From Selenomonadales bacterium (GTDB lineage: Bacteria > Bacillota > Negativicutes > RGIG982), in contig JAFPBC010000049.1 of NCBI GenBank assembly GCA_017390595.1, positions 1-27,172 on the forward strand: DNA of 27,172 nt. The letters run 5' to 3'. A model generated the notes under the pieces. It searched no databases. It saw only the letters and a list, made by a program, of their open reading frames with translations, and was not told the origin of the DNA. A program made the translations under genes and the position numbers. Shown here piece after piece: positions 7,806 to 16,279 of this stretch. Numbering within the stretch: the first letter of the stretch is position 1; each line of letters opens with the position of its first letter.

Positions 7806-8258
7806 TTAGCGCACTAACGCTTCCAATTTACTGAGTACTTCGGGCACCGCTTCGGTCGGTTTTACAACGACGATGATATTGTCATCGCCTGCTACCGTAC
7901 CGATGATACGCGGCCATTTTACATGGTCGATCGTAGAGGCAACAGCCTGCGCCGTACCCGGAAGTGTTTTAATGATAATAATATTTTCGCTGAAGTCAAA
8001 TCCCGTAACCGAGTCTTGGAACATGCGTGCCATGCGCGACTGAGAAAACATCACATTTTTCTCCATCGGGAACGCATAACGATAACGGCCGTCACCGCTC
8101 GGAACTTTCGAGAGCATCAATTCTTTGATATCACGCGATACTGTCGCCTGCGTGATCTCGATACCTTGTTTACGCAATTCTTCGGCTAAGTCTTCTTGCG
8201 TTTCAATGATATTTTGTTCGACGATCTCTTTTATTTTTGCATGACGAACTATTTTCAT
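7806..8258 (-). CDS. argR: Arginine repressor ArgR (AhrC)
   Basis: A 150-residue transcription factor of the ArgR/AhrC family. It binds arginine as a hexamer and represses arginine synthesis genes, or activates catabolism. The N-terminal winged helix carries TQATVSRDIKEL, the recognition-helix signature. The C-terminal oligomerisation and arginine-binding domain holds GTVAGDDNIIVV. The ATG at 8258 overlaps the mnmM stop as ATGA, which implies translational coupling. argR lying before recN in an isoprenoid/DNA-repair unit is the usual arrangement in Bacillota, so no arginine genes are expected next to it. Confidence 0.95.
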   Translation of the reverse strand: MKIVRHAKIKEIVEQNIIETQEDLAEELRKQGIEITQATVSRDIKELMLSKVPSGDGRYRYAFPMEKNVMFSQSRMARMFQDSVTGFDFSENIIIIKTLPGTAQAVASTIDHVKWPRIIGTVAGDDNIIVVVKPTEAVPEVLSKLEALVR

Positions 8259-8830
8259 CGGTTTTCACACCTCACTTTTTCTATTACAAACAACATCGGT
8301 GCCGTATCTTTGTGGTTGATCATACGGAACGAACTGACCGTATAATATCGTACGGGAAGCTCTGACAACTCGGCAAAAAGTCTTTCTTGTTCTTTTGCGC
8401 CTGCTGTATGTCCCGAATACGAAACTACGGTGACCATCCCTCCGACCGATAACTTTCGCACCATCGTCAAAATTGCTTTCATCGTAGAGTCTGCTTGCGT
8501 CGTGATCTGATGATCACCTGTCGGCAGATATCCAAGATTGAACATCGCCGCGTCGATCTCGTCCGTAATATGCGATTCGACATTCTCATGACTGTCAAGC
8601 ACAAGCCGCACCTTCTCTGCTACCCCTCGCTCTTCGGCAAGACGCTTCGCGGAATCGAGCGCATCTTGTTGGATATCGAACGCATACACAACACAATCGT
8701 CACTGCTATGTTCTGCCAAAAATACAGTATCATGTCCGTTGCCCGCTGTTGCATCGACGACACATTTCGCCGAACCGAGTATCGGCATCAGCATCAGATG
8801 CGCGAGCGTTTTACTATTGATCCGTTGCAT
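8255..8830 (-). CDS. mnmM: tRNA mnm5s2U-pathway SAM-dependent methyltransferase MnmM (YtqB family)
   Basis: A 191-residue class I methyltransferase of the YtqB family. B. subtilis YtqB was identified as MnmM, which methylates 5-aminomethyl-2-thiouridine at tRNA position 34. The SAM-binding loop is DATAGNGHDT at residues 26-35. The catalytic-side block is FNLGYLPTGD, and the C-terminus ends in a typical PMLFVIEK. Older annotations call this family an rRNA methylase. The start at 8830 uses GGAG within the end of nadK, one base after its stop, and the stop overlaps argR by ATGA. Family assignment is firm. The precise substrate is carried over from the characterised member. Confidence 0.85.
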   Translation of the reverse strand: MQRINSKTLAHLMLMPILGSAKCVVDATAGNGHDTVFLAEHSSDDCVVYAFDIQQDALDSAKRLAEERGVAEKVRLVLDSHENVESHITDEIDAAMFNLGYLPTGDHQITTQADSTMKAILTMVRKLSVGGMVTVVSYSGHTAGAKEQERLFAELSELPVRYYTVSSFRMINHKDTAPMLFVIEKVRCENR

Positions 8831-8831
8831 A

Positions 8832-9665
8832 TCAATTACTCCGTTCTAATTTACTTTTGAACGTTGCATAATAATTTTTATCATAGAATTTCAAGAACTT
8901 CATCTTGCAAGGCGATTCTTCGATCAATATCTCATCACCCGTAAGAAGCGGTTTGGTAACCTGTCCGTCAACTGTGCATCGTACACCCGCCTTCGTATCA
9001 AGTACGGTAAGACATACTCTTTCACGATGCGAAATGACCATCGGTCTGGATTTGAGCGTATGCGGACAAACAGGTGTTACAATGATGAGATTGAGATTCG
9101 GATTGACGATCGGACCGCCCGCCGAAAGAGAATATCCCGTCGAGCCTGTCGGCGTCGCTACGATGATACCGTCTGCCATATATTTTTCCATCAAAAAATC
9201 ATCTATCCGCAGATTAAAATGCATCATCGTCATACTGCCTTTTACAACGACATCATTCATTGCCGTTGCGATAGGCGTGACCTCACCGTCGCGTCTGACC
9301 GATACCGAGAGCATCATACGTTCTTCTACCGTATATTCTTCTTTGAGTATCTGCGACAACTTTTCTTCTATCTCACCACGTTCGATATCGGTAAGAAAGC
9401 CGAGCGTTCCCATATTGATGCCGCACAAAAGAACATCATCATTTGCCAGATAGCGCGCCACACCGATGAGCGTACCGTCACCACCGACAGGGATCGCGAC
9501 ATCAAGATCGATGCGCTCTTCGATTCGATTCATGCGACAATCATAGACATTGACCTCAACAGGACGGATCGTCTGATTCTCCAAGTAATCGAGAATTTGA
9601 TTCATCACCGCTTCGGCGCCTTCTTTTCGATAACTGGGGAAAATTCCGATTTTCAATGTTTTCAT
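8832..9665 (-). CDS. nadK: NAD kinase
   Basis: A 277-residue ATP/polyphosphate-dependent NAD kinase, making NADP+. GGDG at residues 61-64 is the active-site motif, followed by NMGTLGFLTD and TPTGSTGYSLSAGGP, the NAD-binding block. The ATG at 9665 has GGGGAG 7 bases upstream. A TTG at 9689 in the same frame would place that ribosome site inside the coding region and is rejected. It lies between tlyA and mnmM. In B. subtilis the corresponding interval between tlyA (yqxC) and argR (ahrC) has no nadK. Placement here is, as far as I recall, common in clostridial-type Bacillota. Confidence 0.95.
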   Translation of the reverse strand: MKTLKIGIFPSYRKEGAEAVMNQILDYLENQTIRPVEVNVYDCRMNRIEERIDLDVAIPVGGDGTLIGVARYLANDDVLLCGINMGTLGFLTDIERGEIEEKLSQILKEEYTVEERMMLSVSVRRDGEVTPIATAMNDVVVKGSMTMMHFNLRIDDFLMEKYMADGIIVATPTGSTGYSLSAGGPIVNPNLNLIIVTPVCPHTLKSRPMVISHRERVCLTVLDTKAGVRCTVDGQVTKPLLTGDEILIEESPCKMKFLKFYDKNYYATFKSKLERSN

Positions 9666-9678
9666 AACGAACTCCCCT

Positions 9679-10482
9679 TTATTTATCAAGCTGAGCGTGT
9701 GCTTCGTCTACCACACGGTCGATATCTTCTTCGACCACCATCATATCCGAAGCTTCTTTTTTGAGATGTATCAAATATTCGATATTACCTTCAGGTCCTT
9801 TTACAGGCGAATACGTCAGCCCACACGGATGGAGCTGAAGTTCCTGCGACAGCTGATAGACCTTCACAATAACTTCACGATGTACGGCAGGGTCGCGTAC
9901 GACACCTTTTTTGCCGACTTTTTCTCTCCCGGCTTCAAACTGCGGTTTGATAAGCGCGACAAGTTCGCCATCTTCTTTGAGAAGTGTTGCCGCAACAGGC
10001 AAAACCTTATCAAGCGAAATAAACGCAACATCGATCGAAATAAAATCAACGGCTTGTCCGATATCTTCAAGCGTCACATTGCGGATATTCGTTCGCTCCA
10101 TATTGACGACACGCTCATCTGTACGAAGCGACCAAGCAAGCTGACCGTATCCGACATCGACCGCGAATACTTTTATCGCACCGTTTTGCAGACCGCAATC
10201 GGTAAACCCGCCCGTCGAGGCACCGATATCCATCATTACTTTTCCGTCAAGCGTAATGGGGAACGTTTCCATCGCCTTTTCGAGTTTCAAGCCGCCACGG
10301 CTGACATATTTCATACCACCGTCGACACGGATAACGGCATCTTCTTTGACCATCGTCCCTGCCTTATCGGCTTTTTGATTGTTGATATATACATTGCCTG
10401 CCATAATAAGCGCGCGAGCCTTTTCACGACTCTCTACCAAACCTTGTTTGACAAGCAATACATCTAAACGTTCTTTTGCCAT
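9679..10482 (-). CDS. tlyA: TlyA-family rRNA 2'-O-methyltransferase (S4 + FtsJ-like domains)
   Basis: A 267-residue protein with an N-terminal S4 RNA-binding domain (RLDVLLVKQGLVESREKA, about residues 4-60). A Rossmann-type methyltransferase domain follows, with DIGASTGGFTDCGLQNGA as SAM site and FISIDVAFISLDKVLP downstream. Characterised TlyA proteins methylate cytidine 2'-hydroxyls in 16S and 23S rRNA; the hemolysin name is historical. The ATG at 10482 gives the standard MAKERLD start and lies just 4 bases after the dxs stop. A GGAG 12 bases upstream is the only ribosome site. An ATG at 10500, overlapping dxs, is the less likely alternative. Confidence 0.92.
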   Translation of the reverse strand: MAKERLDVLLVKQGLVESREKARALIMAGNVYINNQKADKAGTMVKEDAVIRVDGGMKYVSRGGLKLEKAMETFPITLDGKVMMDIGASTGGFTDCGLQNGAIKVFAVDVGYGQLAWSLRTDERVVNMERTNIRNVTLEDIGQAVDFISIDVAFISLDKVLPVAATLLKEDGELVALIKPQFEAGREKVGKKGVVRDPAVHREVIVKVYQLSQELQLHPCGLTYSPVKGPEGNIEYLIHLKKEASDMMVVEEDIDRVVDEAHAQLDK

Positions 10483-10486
10483 AATC

Positions 10487-12376
10487 TTATTGTACTCCAT
10501 TTTTCTCTAAAAACAGTTCTGTCTGACGTGCTATCCCCGCTTCATCAAGTGCCAAGTCTTTTAAGAGAAGCGCACGAGCACCATGCTCGATGAATCGGTC
10601 GGGAATACCGAGACGCAAGACCTTCACATCGTGAAGTCCCGCTTCATTGAGCATCTCCATGACCGCCGAACCGATACCACCGTGAAGCGCATTCTCTTCT
10701 ACCGTCACAAGACAGCGGTATTGCATCGCTGTTTTTATGATCAATTCTTTATCAAGCGGCTTTGCAAAGCGCAAGTTGATAACACCTGCTTTGACATTCT
10801 GCTCCGCAAGGATATCTGCCGCCAACTCACAATTATGTACCATCGTACCGAGCGCAAGGAAAGCAACATCACTACCTTCACGTACGACTTCACCTTTGCC
10901 CAACGGTAATATCGAAGACTCTGCTTCTATTTCGACACCAAGCCCGCTGCCGCGCGGATATCGAAGCGCGACAGGGTGCGGATACGCTATCGCGGACACC
11001 AGCATACGACGAAGCTCGTTTTCATCTTTCGGTGCCATGATCACGATATTCGGGATCAAGCGCAAATAGCTGATATCAAATACACCATGATGAGTCGGTC
11101 CATCCTCACCGACAAGACCCGCACGATCTATCGCGAACACGACCGGCAGATCCTGCAAACATACATCATGTAAGATCTGGTCGTATGCACGCTGTGCAAA
11201 TGTCGAATAAAGCGCCACAACAGGTTTCTTGCCGGCCATCGCCAGCCCTGCCGCAAGTGTCACGGCATGCTGTTCGGCTATCCCCACATCAAAGAACTGT
11301 TTGGGAAATCTCTGCGAGAATTTCTTAAGACCCGTACCTTCGGGCATCGCCGCCGTAATACCAATGATATCGTCATCTTTTTCGGCAAGTGCAATGAGAG
11401 CATCGCTGAATACCGATGTATAGCTCGGTGCAGACGGTTTTTTATGCACTTTGCCCGTTTCTACGCAGAACGGTCCCACACCGTGGAACAAGTCGGCATG
11501 TTCTTCGGCGGGTTTGTAGCCCTTGCCTTTTTTCGTCAAAACATGGACAAGAACAGGCCCTTCTCTGTGCTTCGCTTTCGTCAACATCTCAGTAAGAAGC
11601 TCGATGTTGTGTCCGTCGATCGGCCCATAGTAATGGAATCCCAATTCTTCGAAGACCATACCGGGCGATACAAGAAGATAGCTTAATCCGTCTTTCATCT
11701 TCTTGACTGTTTTGAAGGCCTTATCCCCAACAGCAGGAATCTGCTTTAAAAATGTTTCTGCATCTTGTTTTATCTTATTGTACGACGATGCCACACGTGC
11801 TTTGGATAAATATTCCGAAAGCGCGCCAACATTTTTGGCGATAGACATTTCGTTATCATTCAAGATCACGATCATATGCGCGTCCGTATCACCTGCATGA
11901 TTGAGCGCCTCGAACGCCTGTCCGCCCGTCATCGAACCATCGCCGATAACAGCCAACACTTGATGATCTTCGCCGTTCATATCACGCGCAAGTGCCATAC
12001 CGAGCGCCGCAGAGATAGACGTACTCGAATGTCCCGTACCGAACGAATCATGTTCGCTTTCTTTCGTCTTCGGGAATCCGCTGATACCATCTTTCGTGCG
12101 AAGCGTATGGAATCGGTCCGCGCGACCTGTCACGATCTTATGGACATACGATTGATGACCTACATCAAATACGATCTTATCTTTCGGCGTATCGAACACA
12201 CGATGGATCGCAAGTGTAAGTTCTACCACACCCAAATTCGGTGCAAGATGACCGCCTGTATGTGATACCGTCTCGATCAGCAGTTGTCTGATCTCCTCGG
12301 CAAGTTTCTTTATATCTTTGAGCGACATATTTTTTATCTGATTCGGCGACACGAGCGTGTCTAATAGTCTAGTCAA
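10487..12376 (-). CDS. dxs: 1-deoxy-D-xylulose-5-phosphate synthase
   Basis: A 629-residue thiamine diphosphate enzyme joining pyruvate and glyceraldehyde-3-phosphate, the first step of the MEP isoprenoid pathway. The ThDP-binding block GDGSMTGGQAFEALNHAG lies in the N-terminal third. Other landmarks are YYGPIDGHN, the transketolase pyrimidine-domain sequence DRAGLVGEDGPTHHG, and a C-terminal domain with VEENALHGGIGS. The start is TTG at 12376 with AAAGGTG about 5 bases upstream; it gives the usual N-terminus before the LKDIKKLAEEIRQ block. A good extended -10 promoter lies just upstream, so dxs heads the dxs-tlyA-nadK-mnmM-argR-recN unit. ispA in the preceding unit acts later in the same pathway. 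Confidence 0.97.
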   Translation of the reverse strand: MTRLLDTLVSPNQIKNMSLKDIKKLAEEIRQLLIETVSHTGGHLAPNLGVVELTLAIHRVFDTPKDKIVFDVGHQSYVHKIVTGRADRFHTLRTKDGISGFPKTKESEHDSFGTGHSSTSISAALGMALARDMNGEDHQVLAVIGDGSMTGGQAFEALNHAGDTDAHMIVILNDNEMSIAKNVGALSEYLSKARVASSYNKIKQDAETFLKQIPAVGDKAFKTVKKMKDGLSYLLVSPGMVFEELGFHYYGPIDGHNIELLTEMLTKAKHREGPVLVHVLTKKGKGYKPAEEHADLFHGVGPFCVETGKVHKKPSAPSYTSVFSDALIALAEKDDDIIGITAAMPEGTGLKKFSQRFPKQFFDVGIAEQHAVTLAAGLAMAGKKPVVALYSTFAQRAYDQILHDVCLQDLPVVFAIDRAGLVGEDGPTHHGVFDISYLRLIPNIVIMAPKDENELRRMLVSAIAYPHPVALRYPRGSGLGVEIEAESSILPLGKGEVVREGSDVAFLALGTMVHNCELAADILAEQNVKAGVINLRFAKPLDKELIIKTAMQYRCLVTVEENALHGGIGSAVMEMLNEAGLHDVKVLRLGIPDRFIEHGARALLLKDLALDEAGIARQTELFLEKNGVQ

Positions 12377-12412
12377 CCGAACACCTTCTTTCTTACAAAA
12401 ACCCTACCCTAT

Positions 12413-12442
12413 ATTATAGCATAAAAATACATCAATTTTGAA
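12413..12442 (-). promoter_or_regulatory. Extended -10 sigma-A promoter for dxs
   Basis: On the minus strand TGCTATAAT gives a full TATAAT -10 box with the extended TGn. TTCAAA lies 18 bases upstream as a weak -35 box. Transcription would start near 12406, about 30 bases before the dxs TTG. The surrounding 89-base gap is strongly AT-rich and contains a palindrome, GAAAATTTTC, overlapping the -35 region. Confidence 0.7.
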
Positions 12443-12465
12443 AATTTTCTTAAATTCTTTCGCCA

Positions 12466-12912
12466 TTATGCTAAGTTATATGCGATCAAAAAGCCTAATA
12501 CCGCACCTGCCAATACTTCCAGCGGTGTATGGCCGAGAAGCTCTTTCAGTTCACGTTCCGGCAAGATATGCTCCGATCGCAACTGCTTTATCAAGCGATT
12601 CAAAACACGCGCCTGCTGTCCTGCCGCTTGACGAACGCCTGCAGCATCATACATAACGATACTGGCCAAGATAAACGAAAGTGCAAACGTCGACGATGCA
12701 AGACCTTCTACCATCGCCGCGGCAGTTGCCATCGCAACGACAAACGCTGTATGAGAACTGGGCATACCGCCCGAACCGAACAATCGTTCCAAGTCCAATT
12801 CTTTTGTCTTACGATACACCAAGACCGTTTTGATGATCTGGGCCGCCGCCCATGCAAGAACGGCACTGACAAGGATATGATTAGAGAGCAATGCCTTTAC
12901 AGCACTTTCCAC
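12466..12912 (-). CDS. Divergent PAP2 family membrane protein (YuiD/DUF212 type)
   Basis: A 148-residue membrane protein of the divergent PAP2 family (DUF212). Conserved blocks are GGMPSSHTAF, YDAAGVRQAAG and KELLGHTPLEVLAGAVLGF. These resemble acid-phosphatase/lipid-phosphatase motifs, although substrates of this subfamily are not established. Three or four hydrophobic helices are seen. The GTG at 12912 is chosen, with GAGGTG 6 bases upstream. A GTG at 12921 lies too close to any ribosome site. It begins 10 bases after the ispA stop. A possible role in recycling undecaprenyl or polyprenyl phosphates would fit the isoprenoid neighbours, but that is inference. Confidence 0.85.
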   Translation of the reverse strand: MESAVKALLSNHILVSAVLAWAAAQIIKTVLVYRKTKELDLERLFGSGGMPSSHTAFVVAMATAAAMVEGLASSTFALSFILASIVMYDAAGVRQAAGQQARVLNRLIKQLRSEHILPERELKELLGHTPLEVLAGAVLGFLIAYNLA

Positions 12913-12922
12913 GTTAAGCACC

Positions 12923-13801
12923 TCAGCTTTCGCGTTTTAACAAGTATTCTACCAAGTCTTTGAGTACCGCACCGCGTTCTCCAAACATCGCGAGTGCTTC
13001 AATAGCATCATCGACGGTTTCTTTTGCCATTTGCTGTGCGATCTCGACCGAATGAAGCGTCACGTATGTCGATTTATTATTTTTCAGATCACTGCCGACA
13101 GGTTTGCCGATAGCTTCTGCTGTACCGATGACATCGAGTATATCGTCTGTTATCTGGAATGCCAACCCGAATTTTTCTGCGTAAACGGTAAGTGCTTCCA
13201 CTTCTTCATCCGATGCACCTCCGAGGATAGCACCCGCACGAACGGCCGCACGGAAGAGCGCTCCCGTTTTCGCGCGATGCATCTGTTGAAGCGTATCTAA
13301 GGAGACAGCTTTGCCTTCCGATTCCATGTCGATAACTTGTCCACCGACCATGCCTTCGGGGCCCGCCGCCGATGCGATCTCTTTTACTACCCTAAGAAGC
13401 GTCTTGGGTTCCACTCCTTCTTGCGAAAGCATCGTTTCAAACGCATACGTCAAAAGAGAGTCACCCGCCAAAACAGCAATGCCTTCTCCGTATACTTTAT
13501 GATTCGTCAACTTACCGCGACGATAATCGTCGTTATCCATCGCAGGCAGATCATCATGTATCAACGAATACGTGTGTATCATCTCAAGACCACACGCAAC
13601 ATTGAGGAACTTGTTCCCATCCGCACCGACTGCATCGGCCGCCGCCAAAAGAAGTACGGGACGAAGTCTCTTACCGCCCGCGAACAGACTATATCGCATC
13701 GAATCAAAGATCGTAGGCGCGATCTCTCCTTCGATCGTCATTGCTTTTTGAAGCGCTTCATCAATAAGCGGGAGTTTTGCTTTACAATACGCTTTAAACA
13801 T
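12923..13801 (-). CDS. ispA: Polyprenyl (farnesyl) diphosphate synthase IspA
   Basis: A 292-residue short-chain trans-prenyltransferase that adds isopentenyl units to make farnesyl or geranylgeranyl diphosphate. The first aspartate-rich motif is DDLPAMD at residues 83-89 and the second is DDILD at 219-223. Their form, including the two-residue insert in the first, is the bacterial type II farnesyl synthase pattern. AGGKRLRPVLLLA is the substrate block. The ATG at 13801 has GGAGG 9 bases upstream and lies inside the last codons of xseB, an 8-base overlap. An upstream reading-frame extension is rejected. Product chain length cannot be fixed by eye. Confidence 0.94.
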   Translation of the reverse strand: MFKAYCKAKLPLIDEALQKAMTIEGEIAPTIFDSMRYSLFAGGKRLRPVLLLAAADAVGADGNKFLNVACGLEMIHTYSLIHDDLPAMDNDDYRRGKLTNHKVYGEGIAVLAGDSLLTYAFETMLSQEGVEPKTLLRVVKEIASAAGPEGMVGGQVIDMESEGKAVSLDTLQQMHRAKTGALFRAAVRAGAILGGASDEEVEALTVYAEKFGLAFQITDDILDVIGTAEAIGKPVGSDLKNNKSTYVTLHSVEIAQQMAKETVDDAIEALAMFGERGAVLKDLVEYLLKRES

Positions 13802-14048
13802 GGTTTTCTTCCTCCAATACGAGCGGCATCTCAACGATCTTATCTTGTTCTTTCTGCAATACTTTATCCATCGCGGCTTCCGCCTTTTGCAATCTGTCTT
13901 GACAGATCTCTACATATTCCATCCCGTCTTCAAATGTTTTAATCAACTCCGAAAGCGGCAGATCACCGCTTTCGAGTGCACTTGCCGCTTCTTCCAATCG
14001 GAGAAGCGCATCTTCAAACGACATTTTATTTTTCTCTGTTTTTCTCAT
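13794..14048 (-). CDS. xseB: Exodeoxyribonuclease VII small subunit
   Basis: An 84-residue helical protein typical of XseB: SFEDALLRLEEAASALESG and then LSELIKTFEDGMEYVEICQDRL. It assembles in several copies with XseA to form exonuclease VII, which degrades single-stranded DNA from both ends. Its ATG overlaps the xseA stop (ATGA) and its own end overlaps ispA by 8 bases, so the three genes are translationally linked. The acidic C-terminal tail beyond residue 70 is not conserved. Confidence 0.94.
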   Translation of the reverse strand: MRKTEKNKMSFEDALLRLEEAASALESGDLPLSELIKTFEDGMEYVEICQDRLQKAEAAMDKVLQKEQDKIVEMPLVLEEENHV

Positions 14049-15247
14049 CGTTGTATCTCCCTTTCAACTACCTTGAGCGATAATCTTCCATCTTCCAACT
14101 TCGCATAGACCGTCTGTCCGTCTTCCACCAGTGCGACTTGACGCACAAGCACGCCGTCTTCATCAGTCAACATACTGTACCCTCTTCGAACAGCCTCCTC
14201 GGGATCGAGCATCCGAAGCCTTTTCTCCGCAAGAGTGAACCGATGTTGTTTCTCGGTCAATGCTTTTTCCGCCCGCTTGACAAGCTGTTCTCGCAAAAAA
14301 TCGACCATCTGCCCTTTCCGCTCGACAGACACAGTCAATCGATTCATCATCTTTTCTGCCGAATATTGACGATACGCCGTCTCTTTCTCACGTAAAGAGC
14401 GCCTTACTGCTTGCAAGAGGCGATTTTGCTGCGCTGATATCTGCATCTGCCATTCGGCGTAGTCCAATACAGTAAGTTCTGCCGCATGAGACGGTGTCGC
14501 CGCACGCATATCTGCCGCAAAATCTGTCAACGTGAAATCTGTCTCATGTCCGACTGCCGACACGACAGGTATCTTCGACGATGATACAGCACGTACCGTC
14601 AGCTCTTCGTTGAATGGCCAAAGGTCTTCCATCGAACCGCCACCGCGTCCGACAATGAGCACATCGACGGGATACTCCTCATTAAACATACGGATCGCTT
14701 CTGCTATCTGCGGTGATGCCTTATCGCCTTGCACCTGCACAGGGCACAAGATGAACTCCGCGTTCGGATTGCGCCTTTTACCGACTTTTAAAATATCACG
14801 CAGAACAGCCCCCGTTGCGGAGGTAACGATACCGATCTTTTTCGCAAGCAAAGGAAGTCGCTTTTTGCGTGCCATATCGAACAGTCCCTCGGCTTCCAAT
14901 TTCGCCTTCAGTTGTTCATACGCCAGACTCAGCTCACCGACACCTTCGGGCAACATTCTGTCTGCATAGAACTGATACTGTCCGTCTCGTTCAAAAACGC
15001 TGACAGAACCGCCCGCCGTCACCTTCATGCCGTTGGTCGGGCGGAATTTCAGATACTGCGCTTTTCCGCGGAACATGACGCAACGGATAACAGCACCTGC
15101 ATCTTTGAGCGTAAAATAGCAATGCCCCGACGAATGCAGTTTAAAATTCGATATCTCACCACGCAGATACAGATTCTTAAGCGTTTCGTCTTGTTCTACT
15201 CTATTTTTAATATATTTTGTTATTTCGGTAACCGAATAAACATTCAT
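14045..15247 (-). CDS. xseA: Exodeoxyribonuclease VII large subunit
   Basis: A 400-residue catalytic subunit of exonuclease VII. An N-terminal OB-fold (about residues 5-100; RGEISNFKLHSSGHCYFTLKD) is followed by the nuclease domain with IGIVTSATGAVLRDIL, VGRGGGSMEDLWPFNEE near 199-215 and VGHETDFTLTDFAADMRAATPSHAAE near 232-257. A long helical C-terminal part binds XseB. The ATG at 15247 has AGGAG 6-7 bases upstream. It lies downstream of a terminator, so a new transcript probably starts in the 79-base AT-rich gap. In B. subtilis folD precedes xseA; it is absent here. Confidence 0.96.
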   Translation of the reverse strand: MNVYSVTEITKYIKNRVEQDETLKNLYLRGEISNFKLHSSGHCYFTLKDAGAVIRCVMFRGKAQYLKFRPTNGMKVTAGGSVSVFERDGQYQFYADRMLPEGVGELSLAYEQLKAKLEAEGLFDMARKKRLPLLAKKIGIVTSATGAVLRDILKVGKRRNPNAEFILCPVQVQGDKASPQIAEAIRMFNEEYPVDVLIVGRGGGSMEDLWPFNEELTVRAVSSSKIPVVSAVGHETDFTLTDFAADMRAATPSHAAELTVLDYAEWQMQISAQQNRLLQAVRRSLREKETAYRQYSAEKMMNRLTVSVERKGQMVDFLREQLVKRAEKALTEKQHRFTLAEKRLRMLDPEEAVRRGYSMLTDEDGVLVRQVALVEDGQTVYAKLEDGRLSLKVVEREIQR

Positions 15248-15278
15248 AGACTTCTCCTAATTATAAATTCACAATTCT

Positions 15279-15284
15279 ATCATA
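15279..15284 (-). promoter_or_regulatory. Possible -10 box for the xseA unit
   Basis: TATGAT on the minus strand, in an AT-rich gap between a terminator and xseA. No convincing -35 box is seen. A TATAAT also occurs 3 bases before the AGGAG ribosome site, but is too close to the start codon to be useful. A promoter is expected here by context only. Confidence 0.25.
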
Positions 15285-15294
15285 TACCATATAA

Positions 15295-15323
15295 GAAAAA
15301 AAAACCAGACCTTATGTCCGGTT
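15295..15323 (-). terminator. Intrinsic terminator after the TsaD-like gene
   Basis: On the minus strand AACCGGAC and GTCTGGTT form an 8-bp stem (one G-T pair) around a 5-base loop, followed by nine T. It begins 3 bases after the stop codon of the TsaD-like gene. It would end the asp23-amaP-DUF2273-nusB-TsaD-like transcript. Confidence 0.85.
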
Positions 15324-15326
15324 TTC

Positions 15327-16277
15327 TTATCGCTTCAGCCAAGCGGTATAAGCCGCTCCCATTGCATTATCGGGGCTGTATACAGCTTCGGGATAATACA
15401 GTTCTGCTCGTATTCTTTTTTTCTTAAAATATGTCTTGAGATAGTTTCTGATATACGTGTTCGACATGACACCGCCGACCATCAAAATATCTTGGCAGCC
15501 TGTTTCGGCAACCGCATTACGAAGAAGTCTGGCAAGTGTCTTACCGATACATTCTTCTACGCCTGCCGCCATAGCAGCTCTATCATACGGCTTTGTCATC
15601 AAACGCTGTGCATGGCTTTCGGGCCCTGCAAAACTGACCGACAATCCGCGTACCGATACAGGAAGTTCAACGGCATTATCATGACCGTCACGTGCCAATT
15701 CTTCGAGCTTCTTCCCTGTCGGGAACGAAAGCCCAAGCGCAACACCGATACGATCGACGAACTGACCGCCGTGTAAGTCTATGCTGCCGCCGAGAAGTTC
15801 TACCGACTCGATGATGTCACCGCTACGACGAACACGCACCAATTCGGTCGTTCCGCCCGACACGTGCATCGCTAAAAAATCTTCGCTCACAAGCTGTTTG
15901 CACGACCATAATCCTGCATAAATATGTCCTTCCTGATGACTGATACTGTGGATCGGCACCTCAAGTGTAGACGAAAGGACGCGTGCATAACCATGCCCCG
16001 CCAAAAACGCAGGCATATAAGAACCTTCCGCCCGTCTCGGCATCGTCGAAACACCGATACCTGCAATATGCACCCCGTCGATACCATCGATCGCATCTTC
16101 CCAAAGCTCGGGAAGATTACGCATATGTTGGAATACCATTTCAGATTGTGCAAGCCCGCGTTTGCCTTCTTTTACTGCCAAAATACGACGGTTATCCGCT
16201 ACACGATTGCCGTCTTCATCAAGAAGTGCTACCGATGTCGTATAACAGCTTGTATCGATACCTACATAATACTTCAC
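15327..16277 (-). CDS. TsaD/Kae1-family paralogue (Gcp-like, 'O-sialoglycoprotein endopeptidase')
   Basis: A 316-residue ASKHA-fold protein related to TsaD, the enzyme for N6-threonylcarbamoyladenosine in tRNA. The N-terminus YVGIDTSCYTTSVA replaces the usual IETSCDETA. SHQEGH (His114, His118) is the metal-binding pair; GGTTELV, GGQFVDRIGVALGLSFPTG and SPDNAMGAAY follow TsaD landmarks. It is about 20-25 residues shorter than typical TsaD. The aspartate and glutamate of the SCDET motif are missing, so I take it to be a paralogue rather than the housekeeping enzyme. The start is GTG at 16277, 2 bases after nusB, with AAGGA upstream. The endopeptidase name is historical, and its real role is unknown. 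Confidence 0.8.
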   Translation of the reverse strand: MKYYVGIDTSCYTTSVALLDEDGNRVADNRRILAVKEGKRGLAQSEMVFQHMRNLPELWEDAIDGIDGVHIAGIGVSTMPRRAEGSYMPAFLAGHGYARVLSSTLEVPIHSISHQEGHIYAGLWSCKQLVSEDFLAMHVSGGTTELVRVRRSGDIIESVELLGGSIDLHGGQFVDRIGVALGLSFPTGKKLEELARDGHDNAVELPVSVRGLSVSFAGPESHAQRLMTKPYDRAAMAAGVEECIGKTLARLLRNAVAETGCQDILMVGGVMSNTYIRNYLKTYFKKKRIRAELYYPEAVYSPDNAMGAAYTAWLKR

Positions 16278-16279
16278 GG

